From the NCBI GenBank assembly GCA_047614005.1, contig JBLHIK010000009.1, positions 1 to 25,788 on the forward strand: 25,788 nt of DNA. The letters run 5' to 3'. Below are positions 1 to 7,285 of this stretch, piece by piece (the first letter of the stretch is position 1; each line of letters starts with the position of its first letter). Source of the DNA: JBLHIK01 sp047614005 (GTDB taxonomy: Bacteria > Patescibacteriota > Minisyncoccia > Phycocordibacterales > UBA1006). The notes beneath the pieces were generated by a model, which had not been told where the DNA came from, ran no database searches, and was given only the letters and a program-made list of their open reading frames with translations. The position numbers and the translations under genes are program-made.

Positions 1-54
1 AGAGATATTACAGTGGGTGCGCACCACTATGGGTTTATAGTAAGAAAAAAGTAG
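1..54 (+). CDS. possible C-terminal tail of an upstream gene (partial)
   Basis: Frame 1 is open from the first base to a TAG at 52-54 and gives 17 residues (RDITVGAHHYGFIVRKK). The mixed composition and basic end look like a protein C-terminus, but the piece is too short to assign to a family. It would be the last codons of a plus-strand gene lying mostly outside the window. It could equally be chance reading of intergenic DNA. Confidence 0.3.
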   Translation, partial: RDITVGAHHYGFIVRKK

Positions 55-82
55 GCTATCTATAATAAAATTAAAAATTTAT

Positions 83-113
83 AAAAATGAAAAAGAAAAT
101 TTTTCATTTTTTT
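83..113 (+). terminator. weak AT-rich hairpin with T-run
   Basis: Arms AAAAATGAAAAA (83-94) and TTTTTCATTTTT (100-111) pair over 12 bp around a GAAAA loop, and the T-run continues to 113. Only one pair is G-C, so the stem is weak. The position after the possible upstream gene tail and before the promoter at 153 fits a terminator. A chance AT-rich palindrome is possible. Confidence 0.35.
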
Positions 114-124
114 GTTTTTCACAT

Positions 125-147
125 ACAAGACAGTCATGTTGTCTTGT
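125..147. promoter_or_regulatory. inverted repeat, candidate operator
   Basis: ACAAGACA (125-132) and TGTCTTGT (140-147) are perfect inverted arms with a 7-nt spacer. They lie just upstream of the -10 box at 156-161, across the -35/spacer zone. This is a typical place for a dimeric repressor site. No regulator gene is adjacent, so the binding protein is unknown. Confidence 0.45.
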
Positions 148-152
148 TGTTG

Positions 153-161
153 TGGTATAAT
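153..161 (+). promoter_or_regulatory. extended -10 promoter of the solute-binding-like gene
   Basis: TGGTATAAT is a perfect extended -10 box (TGn plus TATAAT at 156-161). Only 8 nt separate it from the ATG at 170, so transcription should begin at or next to the start codon. No good -35 is seen. No ribosome-binding site lies between box and ATG, which supports a leaderless transcript. Confidence 0.7.
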
Positions 162-169
162 AAAAAGAT

Positions 170-1459
170 ATGAAAGGAAATGTTTTTCAGATTGTAGTGG
201 TTGGAATATTTGGGTTTTTGTTGGTCCTGGGTATTATTATTTTTGCATCAAGTGGAAATAAAAGTAGTAGCGGGGTTAGCAAGGTAACAGTATGGGGTAT
301 TTTGCCTCAAGCTAGTGTTCTTGATGCTTTGTCTGCATCAACATCTCAATATGAAAACCTCGAAGTAATCTATGAGCAAAAGAATTTAAATACTTTTGAT
401 GCAGACTTACTGGAGGCACTTGCTTCTGGAAATGGTCCTGATCTTTTTTTGCTACCAAGTCAGCTGATGATTCGTCATAAAAACAAGATAGTACCTATAC
501 CATATGAGAGCCTTTCTGTATCCGAATTTACAGGGAGGTATGTATCTGGTGCAAACATGCTCCTTTCGCCTGAGGGCATATTAGGTCTTCCTGTGACTAT
601 TGATCCACTGGTTCTTTACTATAATGAAACTATGCTTGAAGGTGTTGGTTTGTCTCTACCTCCAACACATTGGCAACAGCTTATTTCTGTTTTCATACCC
701 AAACTTACTCAGCTTGGAGAAAATAATACTGTAGAACAAGCGACAATAGCATTAGGGGCATATGATAATGTAACGTATGCAAAAGATATTGTTGCTCTGC
801 TTCTCTTACAGCTCGGAAGTAATCTGGTTGAGGCAGACACAGAAGGGCTCACTGCAACCCTGACTCGAAGTGAGAAAAATATTGATACCAGTGAATCACT
901 CCGTTTTTTTACTGATTTCTCTAATCCATTGAAAGATGTATATACATGGAATCAATCTCTTGAAGCATCAAGAGATGCATTTATTAATGAAACTCTCGCT
1001 TTCTATATTGGATATGCAAGTGAATATGATGATATTATAAAAAGAAACCCAAATCTTGATTTTAATGTTTCTTTTATACCTCAATTAGAAGAAAATGCTT
1101 CTCATAAAGTGACTTATGGGGTTATGAATGTACTTGGAATATCAAAAGCAACTCAAAATCAAAAAAATGCATTTACTGCTGCGACGCTTTTTTCTAATCC
1201 TGAAACATCAAAGGTAATAGCAGAATCACTAGGACTTCCTCCAGTGCGCCGTGATCTTCTCTTTACTCGTAATGTCGATACGAGATATATACCTGTATTT
1301 TATGACTCTGCTGTGTTTGCTCGTTCATGGCGTGACCCAAATCCATTCGAAACAGAAATACTTTTTGAAAAAATGATAGAGGATGTTCTCTCTGGTAGGT
1401 CTTCTGCAAGACAAGCTCTAAATGAAGGACAGGACGCATTACAAATATTACTACCATAA
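170..1459 (+). CDS. membrane-anchored extracellular solute-binding-like protein
   Basis: This 429-residue protein resembles the periplasmic solute-binding proteins of ABC importers (family 1, sugar-type). After one N-terminal membrane helix (about residues 7-27) comes a VTVWG strand typical of the start of the fold. Further on are GNGPDLFLLPS, the GLPVTIDPLVLYYNE segment, and a late region (LGLPPVRRDL) like the hinge end of the family. There is no lipobox cysteine, so the helix should remain as an uncleaved anchor with the domain outside. No permease or ATPase gene is nearby. It sits 12 nt before the first large surface protein and is probably co-transcribed with it, so a role in that surface cluster is as likely as nutrient uptake. 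The fold call is fairly sure; the ligand is unknown. Confidence 0.8.
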   Translation: MKGNVFQIVVVGIFGFLLVLGIIIFASSGNKSSSGVSKVTVWGILPQASVLDALSASTSQYENLEVIYEQKNLNTFDADLLEALASGNGPDLFLLPSQLMIRHKNKIVPIPYESLSVSEFTGRYVSGANMLLSPEGILGLPVTIDPLVLYYNETMLEGVGLSLPPTHWQQLISVFIPKLTQLGENNTVEQATIALGAYDNVTYAKDIVALLLLQLGSNLVEADTEGLTATLTRSEKNIDTSESLRFFTDFSNPLKDVYTWNQSLEASRDAFINETLAFYIGYASEYDDIIKRNPNLDFNVSFIPQLEENASHKVTYGVMNVLGISKATQNQKNAFTAATLFSNPETSKVIAESLGLPPVRRDLLFTRNVDTRYIPVFYDSAVFARSWRDPNPFETEILFEKMIEDVLSGRSSARQALNEGQDALQILLP

Positions 1460-1471
1460 TAGTTTTTATCT

Positions 1472-4261
1472 ATGAGAAATTTTACTTTATCATTATTTAT
1501 ACTTCTCTCTCTCTTGGTTCCAAGTGCCTCTTTTGCGAGACATGATGCTGCTCCAGGCTCTAATGGTGGATGGGTTGATGGAGCGTCTATTATAGATTTT
1601 TCTGTCGAGCAAGATGAATACACTCAAACAGTAACAGCCTCTGGTGTTTTTGCTCCTCATTTTATTGATTATTATATGAGTCTAAAAAACTTAAGAATAG
1701 AAAGAACGTATATGCATATAGAGGTTTTTGACTCTTCGGATACCTCTGAAAAAATCTGGGATGTTTATTTTAGACCCACAGATCCTAATATCGTTGATCA
1801 AAATGGAAAATTTACTCTTCCTATTGAACGTGTTCTTCCTGCTGGACCGGAGCTGCTTTTTGGTATTTCAGTCTTGCATGGAGAGGCAGTACATCGCCGG
1901 GAGCCATTGCTTGGAATGAGTGATTTAGATAAATTCGTTACTACTACATATTCATCGTTTCTACGACCTACTCTGACTCTAGAGTATAGAGAACCACCAT
2001 ATAATCCAACAGTAACTTATACTCCTACAGAAAAAGATACTGTTGCTGTGAGTCTTAATGTTGATAGTGTAGATGGTACTAATATTCAATTAACAACACA
2101 GACTATTGACGAAAAAAAGTTTAGTACCGTTCCATATGGGACTGATAAAGACGGATATAATTCCTATGGAGTGCAGTTGGAGATTTTGGATAGTATTGTA
2201 TTGAAAAGTGTACTTGAGATTGTTTATACTTCTTATCCGGAAATACCTTTAGACTTTATAGTATCAAAAAGAGCAGATTTTGGTTTGCCCAACAATAATG
2301 ATCTTGTTACTTTGGACATTCCAACAGAAGGTCCATATGCTGGTCTAACATGGTATGCTCAAGCAGTTAATAAGCTTACTGGTATTCGTCGCTCAAATCC
2401 TATTGTTGTTGTTTTTGGTGAATCAGCAGCAGGAACAGGTGCAAGAGTAAGTGACAAATCATATTTAACCATGGTTCCTGTTGTAGACAAAGAAGGATTT
2501 GTAGTTATGTTTCATAAACAAATAGGAGGTGAGACAAATTTTGACCACGGTAATGGTGCATATGTTGACCAGGTAATAGAGCTTGATTTATTCAATTCAA
2601 ATACATCAACTGTATCAACTGACGCATTGGAAGAGGGTGTTACTTATATAGCAAAAGTGGTTCAGTATGATAAAAGTACAGGTGTACCTCATCAACGCTC
2701 AGAGCCGCAAATTTTCACAACATCGACTAGTTCAGGAGATGAGATACCATCAGGTTCTACTCCTGAAAATGATGTAACAGATGTTGTAAATACTTTCATA
2801 GATGCTTCTTCCTCAGACGTCCTAGCTTCTATTGTAGATAATTCCGGTATTGATGACAGGGAAGAGTTATATTTATCTCTTCATCGACAAGTAGGTACTG
2901 AATCAGACTTTCAACACAATAATCCAGCAGATGTTCTTGTCTATAGTCACCTGAAATCTCTGGATGTAAATGACTCATCAAATTCATCAATAAAAGGATT
3001 GGTGTCAGATAAAACATATTTAGTGAAAGTAGTAGAAAAAGCAGGAACGACCTATATCGCCCGATCTGAAACTATTCAATTTACAACATTAGCTAGTTCT
3101 AGTGGTGGATCACCATCAGGTTCTACTCCTGAAAATGATGTTATAGATGTTGTAAATACTTTTACAAATACGTCTTCTGCAGACATACTGGTTTCTATCA
3201 CAAATAACACGGGTATTGATGATAGAGCAGAGCTTTATCTTTCTCTTCATCGGCAAGTGAATAATGAGGTTGATTTTTCACACAATACTGCCTCTGAGGT
3301 TCTTGTATATAATCCTTTAAAATCTTTAGATACGAGCGACTCTACTGATGTTTCAATAAAAGGATTGGTGTCTGATAAAACATATTTAGTGAAAGTGGTA
3401 GAAAAAGCAGGATCAAGTTATATCGCTCGTTCTGAGACTATATTATTTACCACAAAAGCTTCTACTTCAATATCTTCTATATCTCTTACTTATGGACAAA
3501 TGCAGTTTACTGCAAGTGGAGACATAGATGAAAATAGTCATGAGATAATAGGTTTAGTAAATGATACAACAATACTAAAAGATGATGTACGTATTATATA
3601 CAGTAGTAACTCTGATGTTCCTTGGCCCAATACTACTATATCTGGTATAGCAAGTACTGTTTTTAAACAAAATTCAGATACAGAATTTACTGCTCTTGTA
3701 CAGCTTACTCCTGGTAATCAAAGTGGTTGGTATGCTCAAGCAAAACACAAGACAACATATGAAAACTTGTCTCAAGTGGTAACTCTTTCGGCTCCAGTAG
3801 ATGGAAATGGAAATGGAAATGGAAATGGAGATGGAAATATTAACATAGGAGATATTGTTATTGATGATGGAACTCCAATTGATAACAATAACAATGAAGC
3901 TATAGAGACTGATATAGAGCAACCTGGTCGAGGGGCAGGAGGTCTTGTTCCTTGCGATGGCTCAAAATCCAATCCATGTACTTTTTCTCATCTCATGAAG
4001 CTTGTAGGGGGAATAATAAACTACATCCTCTTTTATCTTATGATGCCATTGGCTGCTCTAGGTATTGCTTATGCTGGTATCAAGCTCGTTACGAGTGCTG
4101 GAGATCCTGCTGCTCGCACAAAAGCAAAAGAGATCATCAAAGCAACAGTGACTGGTATAGTGGTGTGTCTTGCTGCATGGCTGATAGTTCAGACTATACT
4201 CGTAGGGCTCGATGCTCAACCAGGTTACAGTTTCTTAAAAGATGTTGTTAATAATCGTTAA
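1472..4261 (+). CDS. large secreted multi-domain protein with C-terminal pilin-like two-helix domain
   Basis: This is a 929-residue surface protein. A signal peptide (MRNFTLSLFILLSLLVPSASFA) leads into a long Ser/Thr/Asp-rich extracellular part made of repeated beta-sandwich-like modules. Two modules are a clear 122-residue tandem duplication (about residues 426-669), preceded by a more diverged copy around 330-425. Another module, with VPWP and WYAQ motifs, occurs near 700-775. A Gly-Asn linker (about 777-790) and a short Cys-containing stretch lead to two membrane helices (about 845-915) separated by a basic loop (DPAARTKAKE). That pair matches the type IV secretion pilin-like domain of the three small downstream genes. 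The family helix pair is what I recognise; the ectodomain function (adhesin or appendage subunit) is inference. Confidence 0.8.
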   Translation: MRNFTLSLFILLSLLVPSASFARHDAAPGSNGGWVDGASIIDFSVEQDEYTQTVTASGVFAPHFIDYYMSLKNLRIERTYMHIEVFDSSDTSEKIWDVYFRPTDPNIVDQNGKFTLPIERVLPAGPELLFGISVLHGEAVHRREPLLGMSDLDKFVTTTYSSFLRPTLTLEYREPPYNPTVTYTPTEKDTVAVSLNVDSVDGTNIQLTTQTIDEKKFSTVPYGTDKDGYNSYGVQLEILDSIVLKSVLEIVYTSYPEIPLDFIVSKRADFGLPNNNDLVTLDIPTEGPYAGLTWYAQAVNKLTGIRRSNPIVVVFGESAAGTGARVSDKSYLTMVPVVDKEGFVVMFHKQIGGETNFDHGNGAYVDQVIELDLFNSNTSTVSTDALEEGVTYIAKVVQYDKSTGVPHQRSEPQIFTTSTSSGDEIPSGSTPENDVTDVVNTFIDASSSDVLASIVDNSGIDDREELYLSLHRQVGTESDFQHNNPADVLVYSHLKSLDVNDSSNSSIKGLVSDKTYLVKVVEKAGTTYIARSETIQFTTLASSSGGSPSGSTPENDVIDVVNTFTNTSSADILVSITNNTGIDDRAELYLSLHRQVNNEVDFSHNTASEVLVYNPLKSLDTSDSTDVSIKGLVSDKTYLVKVVEKAGSSYIARSETILFTTKASTSISSISLTYGQMQFTASGDIDENSHEIIGLVNDTTILKDDVRIIYSSNSDVPWPNTTISGIASTVFKQNSDTEFTALVQLTPGNQSGWYAQAKHKTTYENLSQVVTLSAPVDGNGNGNGNGDGNINIGDIVIDDGTPIDNNNNEAIETDIEQPGRGAGGLVPCDGSKSNPCTFSHLMKLVGGIINYILFYLMMPLAALGIAYAGIKLVTSAGDPAARTKAKEIIKATVTGIVVCLAAWLIVQTILVGLDAQPGYSFLKDVVNNR
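2747..3478 (+). repeat. tandem 366-bp in-frame duplication
   Basis: Unit A (2747-3112) and unit B (3113-3478) each encode 122 residues. Both begin PSGSTPENDV and share ELYLSLHRQV, SIKGLVSDKTYLVKVVEKAG and YIARSETI. They are close at the DNA level as well: long stretches such as the one starting CCATCAGGTTCTACTCCTGA are identical. This suggests a fairly recent duplication of one extracellular module. Confidence 0.85.
3803..3838 (+). repeat. hexanucleotide microsatellite coding for a Gly-Asn linker
   Basis: Six consecutive 6-bp units are present: GGAAAT four times, then GGAGAT, then GGAAAT. They encode (GN)4-GD-GN, a flexible linker between the last extracellular module and the membrane-domain region. 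Slippage in whole units would keep the frame. Confidence 0.85.
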
Positions 4262-4268
4262 AATAATA

Positions 4269-4274
4269 TATACT
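4269..4274 (+). promoter_or_regulatory. candidate -10 box before the second large surface gene
   Basis: TATACT lies 6 nt before the ATG at 4281, the same spacing as other leaderless-type promoters in this window. It lacks the TGn extension and sits in a very AT-rich stretch, so it may be chance. The gene may simply be read through from upstream. Confidence 0.4.
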
Positions 4275-4280
4275 AATACT

Positions 4281-6407
4281 ATGAATATCACACGTAAAAT
4301 CTCATATTTCGCTCTCGTTATTATTGCTTTTGCTTTCCTTCTTCCTTTTCTTTCTCATGCACAGCTAAATGACGACAATAATCTCAATCTCGTTTCTCTC
4401 AATATCGAGCAAGTTGGAGCTGGGGAATTTAAAATAGATGGAGCTTATGCAGGAAATAAAGAGGGGAATAATCGCATATCACTTCTTAGGTCTAAGACTC
4501 TTGCTCTTGGATATGAATCAGTAACTTCTGTAAATTTACAATCAAATGCATTAAATATGTATCATACATTTTCAGTAACAGTGCGTGATAATCAGCTTTA
4601 TGAAAAATACTATTTTAGAATGAATCGTAATGATGCAGAAGGTGGTCATACCTCTGCTCTCCATACAAGTGCCACTGTAATGCCTTTTACTTTTAGTGCT
4701 GAATATTCATCTGCTCAGAAAAAGATAATAGTGCAAGGAAAATCGTTTATAGATAATGCAGAATTTGGTATTGAAATCAAACAAGGTTCTGGTTCATATG
4801 CTGCCGCTGGAGCAAATATAGTGCCTCAGTCAAATAAAACATTTGCTTATGGTATTAGTGATCTTGCTACTGATAAAAAATATAACATACGTCTTTCCTA
4901 CACTCCACCATCTGGAGAGAAGATATTTTCAGAATCTGTAACTGTAAAAGTAGAAGAAGAAACAGTAGCCAATAATTCTGAAATTGCTATTATTGCCAAT
5001 CAAAATGGAAGCAATAAAATAGTAATAGGTGGGTCTGTAGGAACAGATGTTTCTGGTCCTTTTGTTTTATATATGAAAAAGGGAATACGTTCTTTTCAAA
5101 AACACTCAGATATTACTTTAGATGCAAATAGAAATTTCATCAAAGAAATCATATACCTCCCTGCTGATAGTAAATATAAATTTAAAGTAACAGGTAATTC
5201 TTCTAACGGAGAAGTAGAAAGCAATACACGTACACAGAGAATCGAAAGTGGTTCGCCTATCGGATATTCTGCAGAGCGTAGTGGAACAAGTTCTATTTAT
5301 ATCGAAGGAGGTATCAATCCTGATTTTGTAGAGAATAGTATCACCATAGAATATAAAAAGACTGGACTCTTTAGCTCTTATTCTCCACTTGTATCTCTTT
5401 CTGACCTGCAAAATGAATTTGCTCATAATGTAGAAAACCTTGAGCAAAGTAAATCATATAAATTTCGTATTAAAGGTCAGATAAAAGGAGGAGATGAGTA
5501 CACTACTGATGTGAAAGAGGTGTCTCTCGATGGTTCGTATTCTGGAGGAAATATAAACCCAGGTGGTAACACTAGTGAGGGTAATACGAATTCTACTCCT
5601 GATGAAAATACATTTACACTACAAGGTTCAAATAGTTCTAGTTCATCGACATTTGCGCTTAATGGTGCTGTAGAGAATACTAATTTTGATACATCAAAAG
5701 CGCGTCTTATATATAGTAAGGATTCATCTGTTCCCTGGCCTGCAGGATCTGGAGTATCATATCAAGTGCCTATAAACTTCAATCAATCAAGCTCATCACA
5801 GTTTTCTGCGAGTATGACACTGCCTCCAAATTCGTCACAGTTATGGTATGCGCAGATAAAACACACAGATACTGATAAAGACCTTTCAGGAGTTCTTGCT
5901 TTTACTACCACTGATCCTTCAGGTAGTGCTGGAAATACGAGTACAGGAAGTACTAACTCCTCAGGCAGTACGGGTAATACTAACAATAATGGCGGTGCAT
6001 CGGGAAATAATTCAGGTGTTTCAGGAGGAGATAGTGACTATAATCCAGGTGGTTCAGGAGGAGATAGTGACTATAATCCAGATGGTTCAGGAGGAGATAG
6101 TGACTATAATAGTGACTCTTCAGGTTTCAACGGTTTTACAAATCCTATAAAAATAGGCTCTCTTCAAGAGCTTTTGAAGAAAATACTCGACATCGTCCTT
6201 ACTATTTCTATACCTATTGTTGCTATATTTATTATATATTCAGGTTTCCTTTTCGTAACATCGAGAGGAGATATGGAAAAACTAAAGACAGCAAAACAAG
6301 CACTCTTATATGCTGTGATAGGGGGTGCGGTCGTGCTTGGTGCATGGGTCATATCAAACGCCATCGCAAAAACAATTAATGAGATTAAAACAGACACACA
6401 AGCATAA
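4281..6407 (+). CDS. large secreted multi-domain protein with C-terminal pilin-like two-helix domain (second copy)
   Basis: This 708-residue protein has the same architecture as its upstream neighbour. The start at 4281 is chosen over an ATG at 4242 because it begins directly with a good signal peptide (MNITRKISYFALVIIAFAFL, cleavage near SHA-Q) and avoids overlapping the previous gene. Several beta-sandwich-like modules of about 90-100 residues follow. The last one, near residues 460-555, shares the VPWP and WYAQ motifs with the neighbour. A long Ser/Gly/Asn linker contains three copies of an 11-residue GGDSDYN repeat. Two membrane helices (about 630-700) with a basic loop (DMEKLKTAKQ) form the pilin-like end. 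It is probably exported, with the modules outside the cell. The ectodomain function is unknown; adhesin or pilus-like subunit is inference. Confidence 0.8.
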   Translation: MNITRKISYFALVIIAFAFLLPFLSHAQLNDDNNLNLVSLNIEQVGAGEFKIDGAYAGNKEGNNRISLLRSKTLALGYESVTSVNLQSNALNMYHTFSVTVRDNQLYEKYYFRMNRNDAEGGHTSALHTSATVMPFTFSAEYSSAQKKIIVQGKSFIDNAEFGIEIKQGSGSYAAAGANIVPQSNKTFAYGISDLATDKKYNIRLSYTPPSGEKIFSESVTVKVEEETVANNSEIAIIANQNGSNKIVIGGSVGTDVSGPFVLYMKKGIRSFQKHSDITLDANRNFIKEIIYLPADSKYKFKVTGNSSNGEVESNTRTQRIESGSPIGYSAERSGTSSIYIEGGINPDFVENSITIEYKKTGLFSSYSPLVSLSDLQNEFAHNVENLEQSKSYKFRIKGQIKGGDEYTTDVKEVSLDGSYSGGNINPGGNTSEGNTNSTPDENTFTLQGSNSSSSSTFALNGAVENTNFDTSKARLIYSKDSSVPWPAGSGVSYQVPINFNQSSSSQFSASMTLPPNSSQLWYAQIKHTDTDKDLSGVLAFTTTDPSGSAGNTSTGSTNSSGSTGNTNNNGGASGNNSGVSGGDSDYNPGGSGGDSDYNPDGSGGDSDYNSDSSGFNGFTNPIKIGSLQELLKKILDIVLTISIPIVAIFIIYSGFLFVTSRGDMEKLKTAKQALLYAVIGGAVVLGAWVISNAIAKTINEIKTDTQA
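6021..6119 (+). repeat. three 33-bp tandem repeats in a linker
   Basis: Units at 6021-6053, 6054-6086 and 6087-6119 encode an 11-residue GGDSDYN-P/S-containing repeat. The first two are nearly identical and the third diverges at its end. They form an acidic, flexible linker just before the membrane domain of the second large surface protein. Copy number could vary without breaking the frame. Confidence 0.85.
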
Positions 6408-6412
6408 GGCTG

Positions 6413-6421
6413 TGTTATAAT
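6413..6421 (+). promoter_or_regulatory. extended -10 promoter of the first small pilin-like gene
   Basis: TGTTATAAT is a perfect extended -10 box (TATAAT at 6416-6421) lying 8 nt before the ATG at 6430. The layout is the same as at the cluster's first gene. It starts just after the stop of the preceding gene, so the small pilin genes can be transcribed separately from the large ones, probably as a leaderless mRNA. Confidence 0.7.
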
Positions 6422-6429
6422 ATATTTAT

Positions 6430-6837
6430 ATGAAAACATTTTTGAAACATTTTACCGCTCGCTTTTGTTATGTATTTGGATTCCTTCTTGTTCCTGGTCT
6501 TGTATTTGCACAAAGTGGTGCATCTACATGTGACCGTGGTTCAGGAAGCCTTGGTACATTTGTTGATTATATTACATGCATATTGAGCAAAGGTGTGGTA
6601 CAACTACTCATAGCTATTGCAGTAGTTGTATTTATTATGGGAGTTATAAAATACATCATGAATGCAGAGAATCCTGAAAAAAGAACCGAAGGTAAAAACT
6701 TTATGATATATAGTATTGTTGCTATTACTGTCATGGTTTCTGTATGGGGGCTGGTGGCGATATTGTCCAATACTGTATTTGGTCCAAATGGTGGTGCAAA
6801 CAGTACTGATTTAAAAGCAGGGCAATTGTCTCAATAA
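6430..6837 (+). CDS. small pilin-like membrane protein (type IV secretion pilin type)
   Basis: This 135-residue protein has a signal peptide ending near VFA-Q and a short Cys-containing N-terminal segment (STCDRGSGS and YITCIL), so one disulfide is possible. Two membrane helices follow, at about residues 55-77 and 95-117, joined by a basic loop (NPEKRTEGKN). The ends of the helices carry the signature GVIKYI and IYSIVAITVMVSVWGLVAIL, shared with the next two genes. The layout matches the TrbC/VirB2-like pilins common in Patescibacteria. The basic loop should be cytoplasmic with both ends outside. Its partners would be the neighbouring paralogues. The family is fairly sure; assembly into a filament is inference. 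Confidence 0.8.
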   Translation: MKTFLKHFTARFCYVFGFLLVPGLVFAQSGASTCDRGSGSLGTFVDYITCILSKGVVQLLIAIAVVVFIMGVIKYIMNAENPEKRTEGKNFMIYSIVAITVMVSVWGLVAILSNTVFGPNGGANSTDLKAGQLSQ

Positions 6838-6850
6838 ACATTATCTTTTT

Positions 6851-6873
6851 TATATTATAAATGTTATAATATA
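6851..6873. promoter_or_regulatory. palindrome overlapping the promoter of the second small pilin-like gene
   Basis: TATATTATAA (6851-6860) and TTATAATATA (6864-6873) form a perfect 10-bp inverted repeat with a 3-nt spacer. The right arm contains the extended -10 box TGTTATAAT (6862-6870), 31 nt before the ATG at 6902. The promoter reading is good. The palindrome is pure A/T, so an operator role is only possible. Confidence 0.5.
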
Positions 6874-6901
6874 TAGGTTATTAGTTATTTAGTTATTTAT
6901 T

Positions 6902-7279
6902 ATGAAAACACGTATTACTCAATTTTTTATTAAAGCTCGTGGAGCTGTATTAGCTATAGCTGCTTTAGCATTACCTGCTGTGGTTATGGCACAATCACGA
7001 ACAACCCAAGATCTTGATGGGAGTTTGGAGACTGTTGCAGGATTACTTGGTATGTTGGTAAAAGTTCTTATTGCTCTTGCAGTTATCTACTTTATTGTAG
7101 GTGTTATAGAGTACATCACAGCTGATGATGAGGATAAGAAAAAGAAAGCTCGAGATCGTATGATCTACGGGATCATTGGTATCTTTGTTATCGTATCTAT
7201 TTGGGGACTTGTTGCTATTCTGCGCAACACATTTGACTTAGATACTAATGAGCAAGCAGTACAAGTAAATATATTCTAA
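6902..7279 (+). CDS. small pilin-like membrane protein (second copy)
   Basis: This 125-residue protein is closest to the preceding gene. Its signal peptide has a basic start (MKTRITQFFIKARG) and ends near VMA-Q. Two membrane helices lie at about residues 48-70 and 86-108, with the conserved GVIEYIT and YGIIGIFVIVSIWGLVAILR. The loop between them is strongly charged (DDEDKKKKARDR) and likely cytoplasmic. It has no cysteines, unlike the first copy. It lies 64 nt after the first copy and only 6 nt before the third. It is the same type IV secretion pilin-like family, and its role in an envelope structure is inferred from the cluster. Confidence 0.8.
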   Translation: MKTRITQFFIKARGAVLAIAALALPAVVMAQSRTTQDLDGSLETVAGLLGMLVKVLIALAVIYFIVGVIEYITADDEDKKKKARDRMIYGIIGIFVIVSIWGLVAILRNTFDLDTNEQAVQVNIF

Positions 7280-7285
7280 AATAAT

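Noticed and set aside
16..25. Palindrome GGTGCGCACC near the window start
   Set aside because: It is short, likely within the end of a coding region, and not linked to a promoter or a repeat elsewhere.
3772..3972. Minus-strand frame of 66 codons rich in Pro, Phe and Ser
   Set aside because: It is the reverse reading of the Gly-Asn linker repeat and the adjacent coding DNA; the plus-strand gene explains the sequence.
4242..4280. Upstream start for the second large surface gene
   Set aside because: It overlaps the end of the previous gene, and the ATG at 4281 begins a clean signal peptide.
5118..5447. Minus-strand frame of 109 codons inside the second surface gene
   Set aside because: It is fully inside a well-supported plus-strand gene and shows no recognisable domain.
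2747..6119. Regular repeats considered as a CRISPR array
   Set aside because: All repeats are in frame within protein genes, with no unique spacers between short palindromic repeats and no cas genes.
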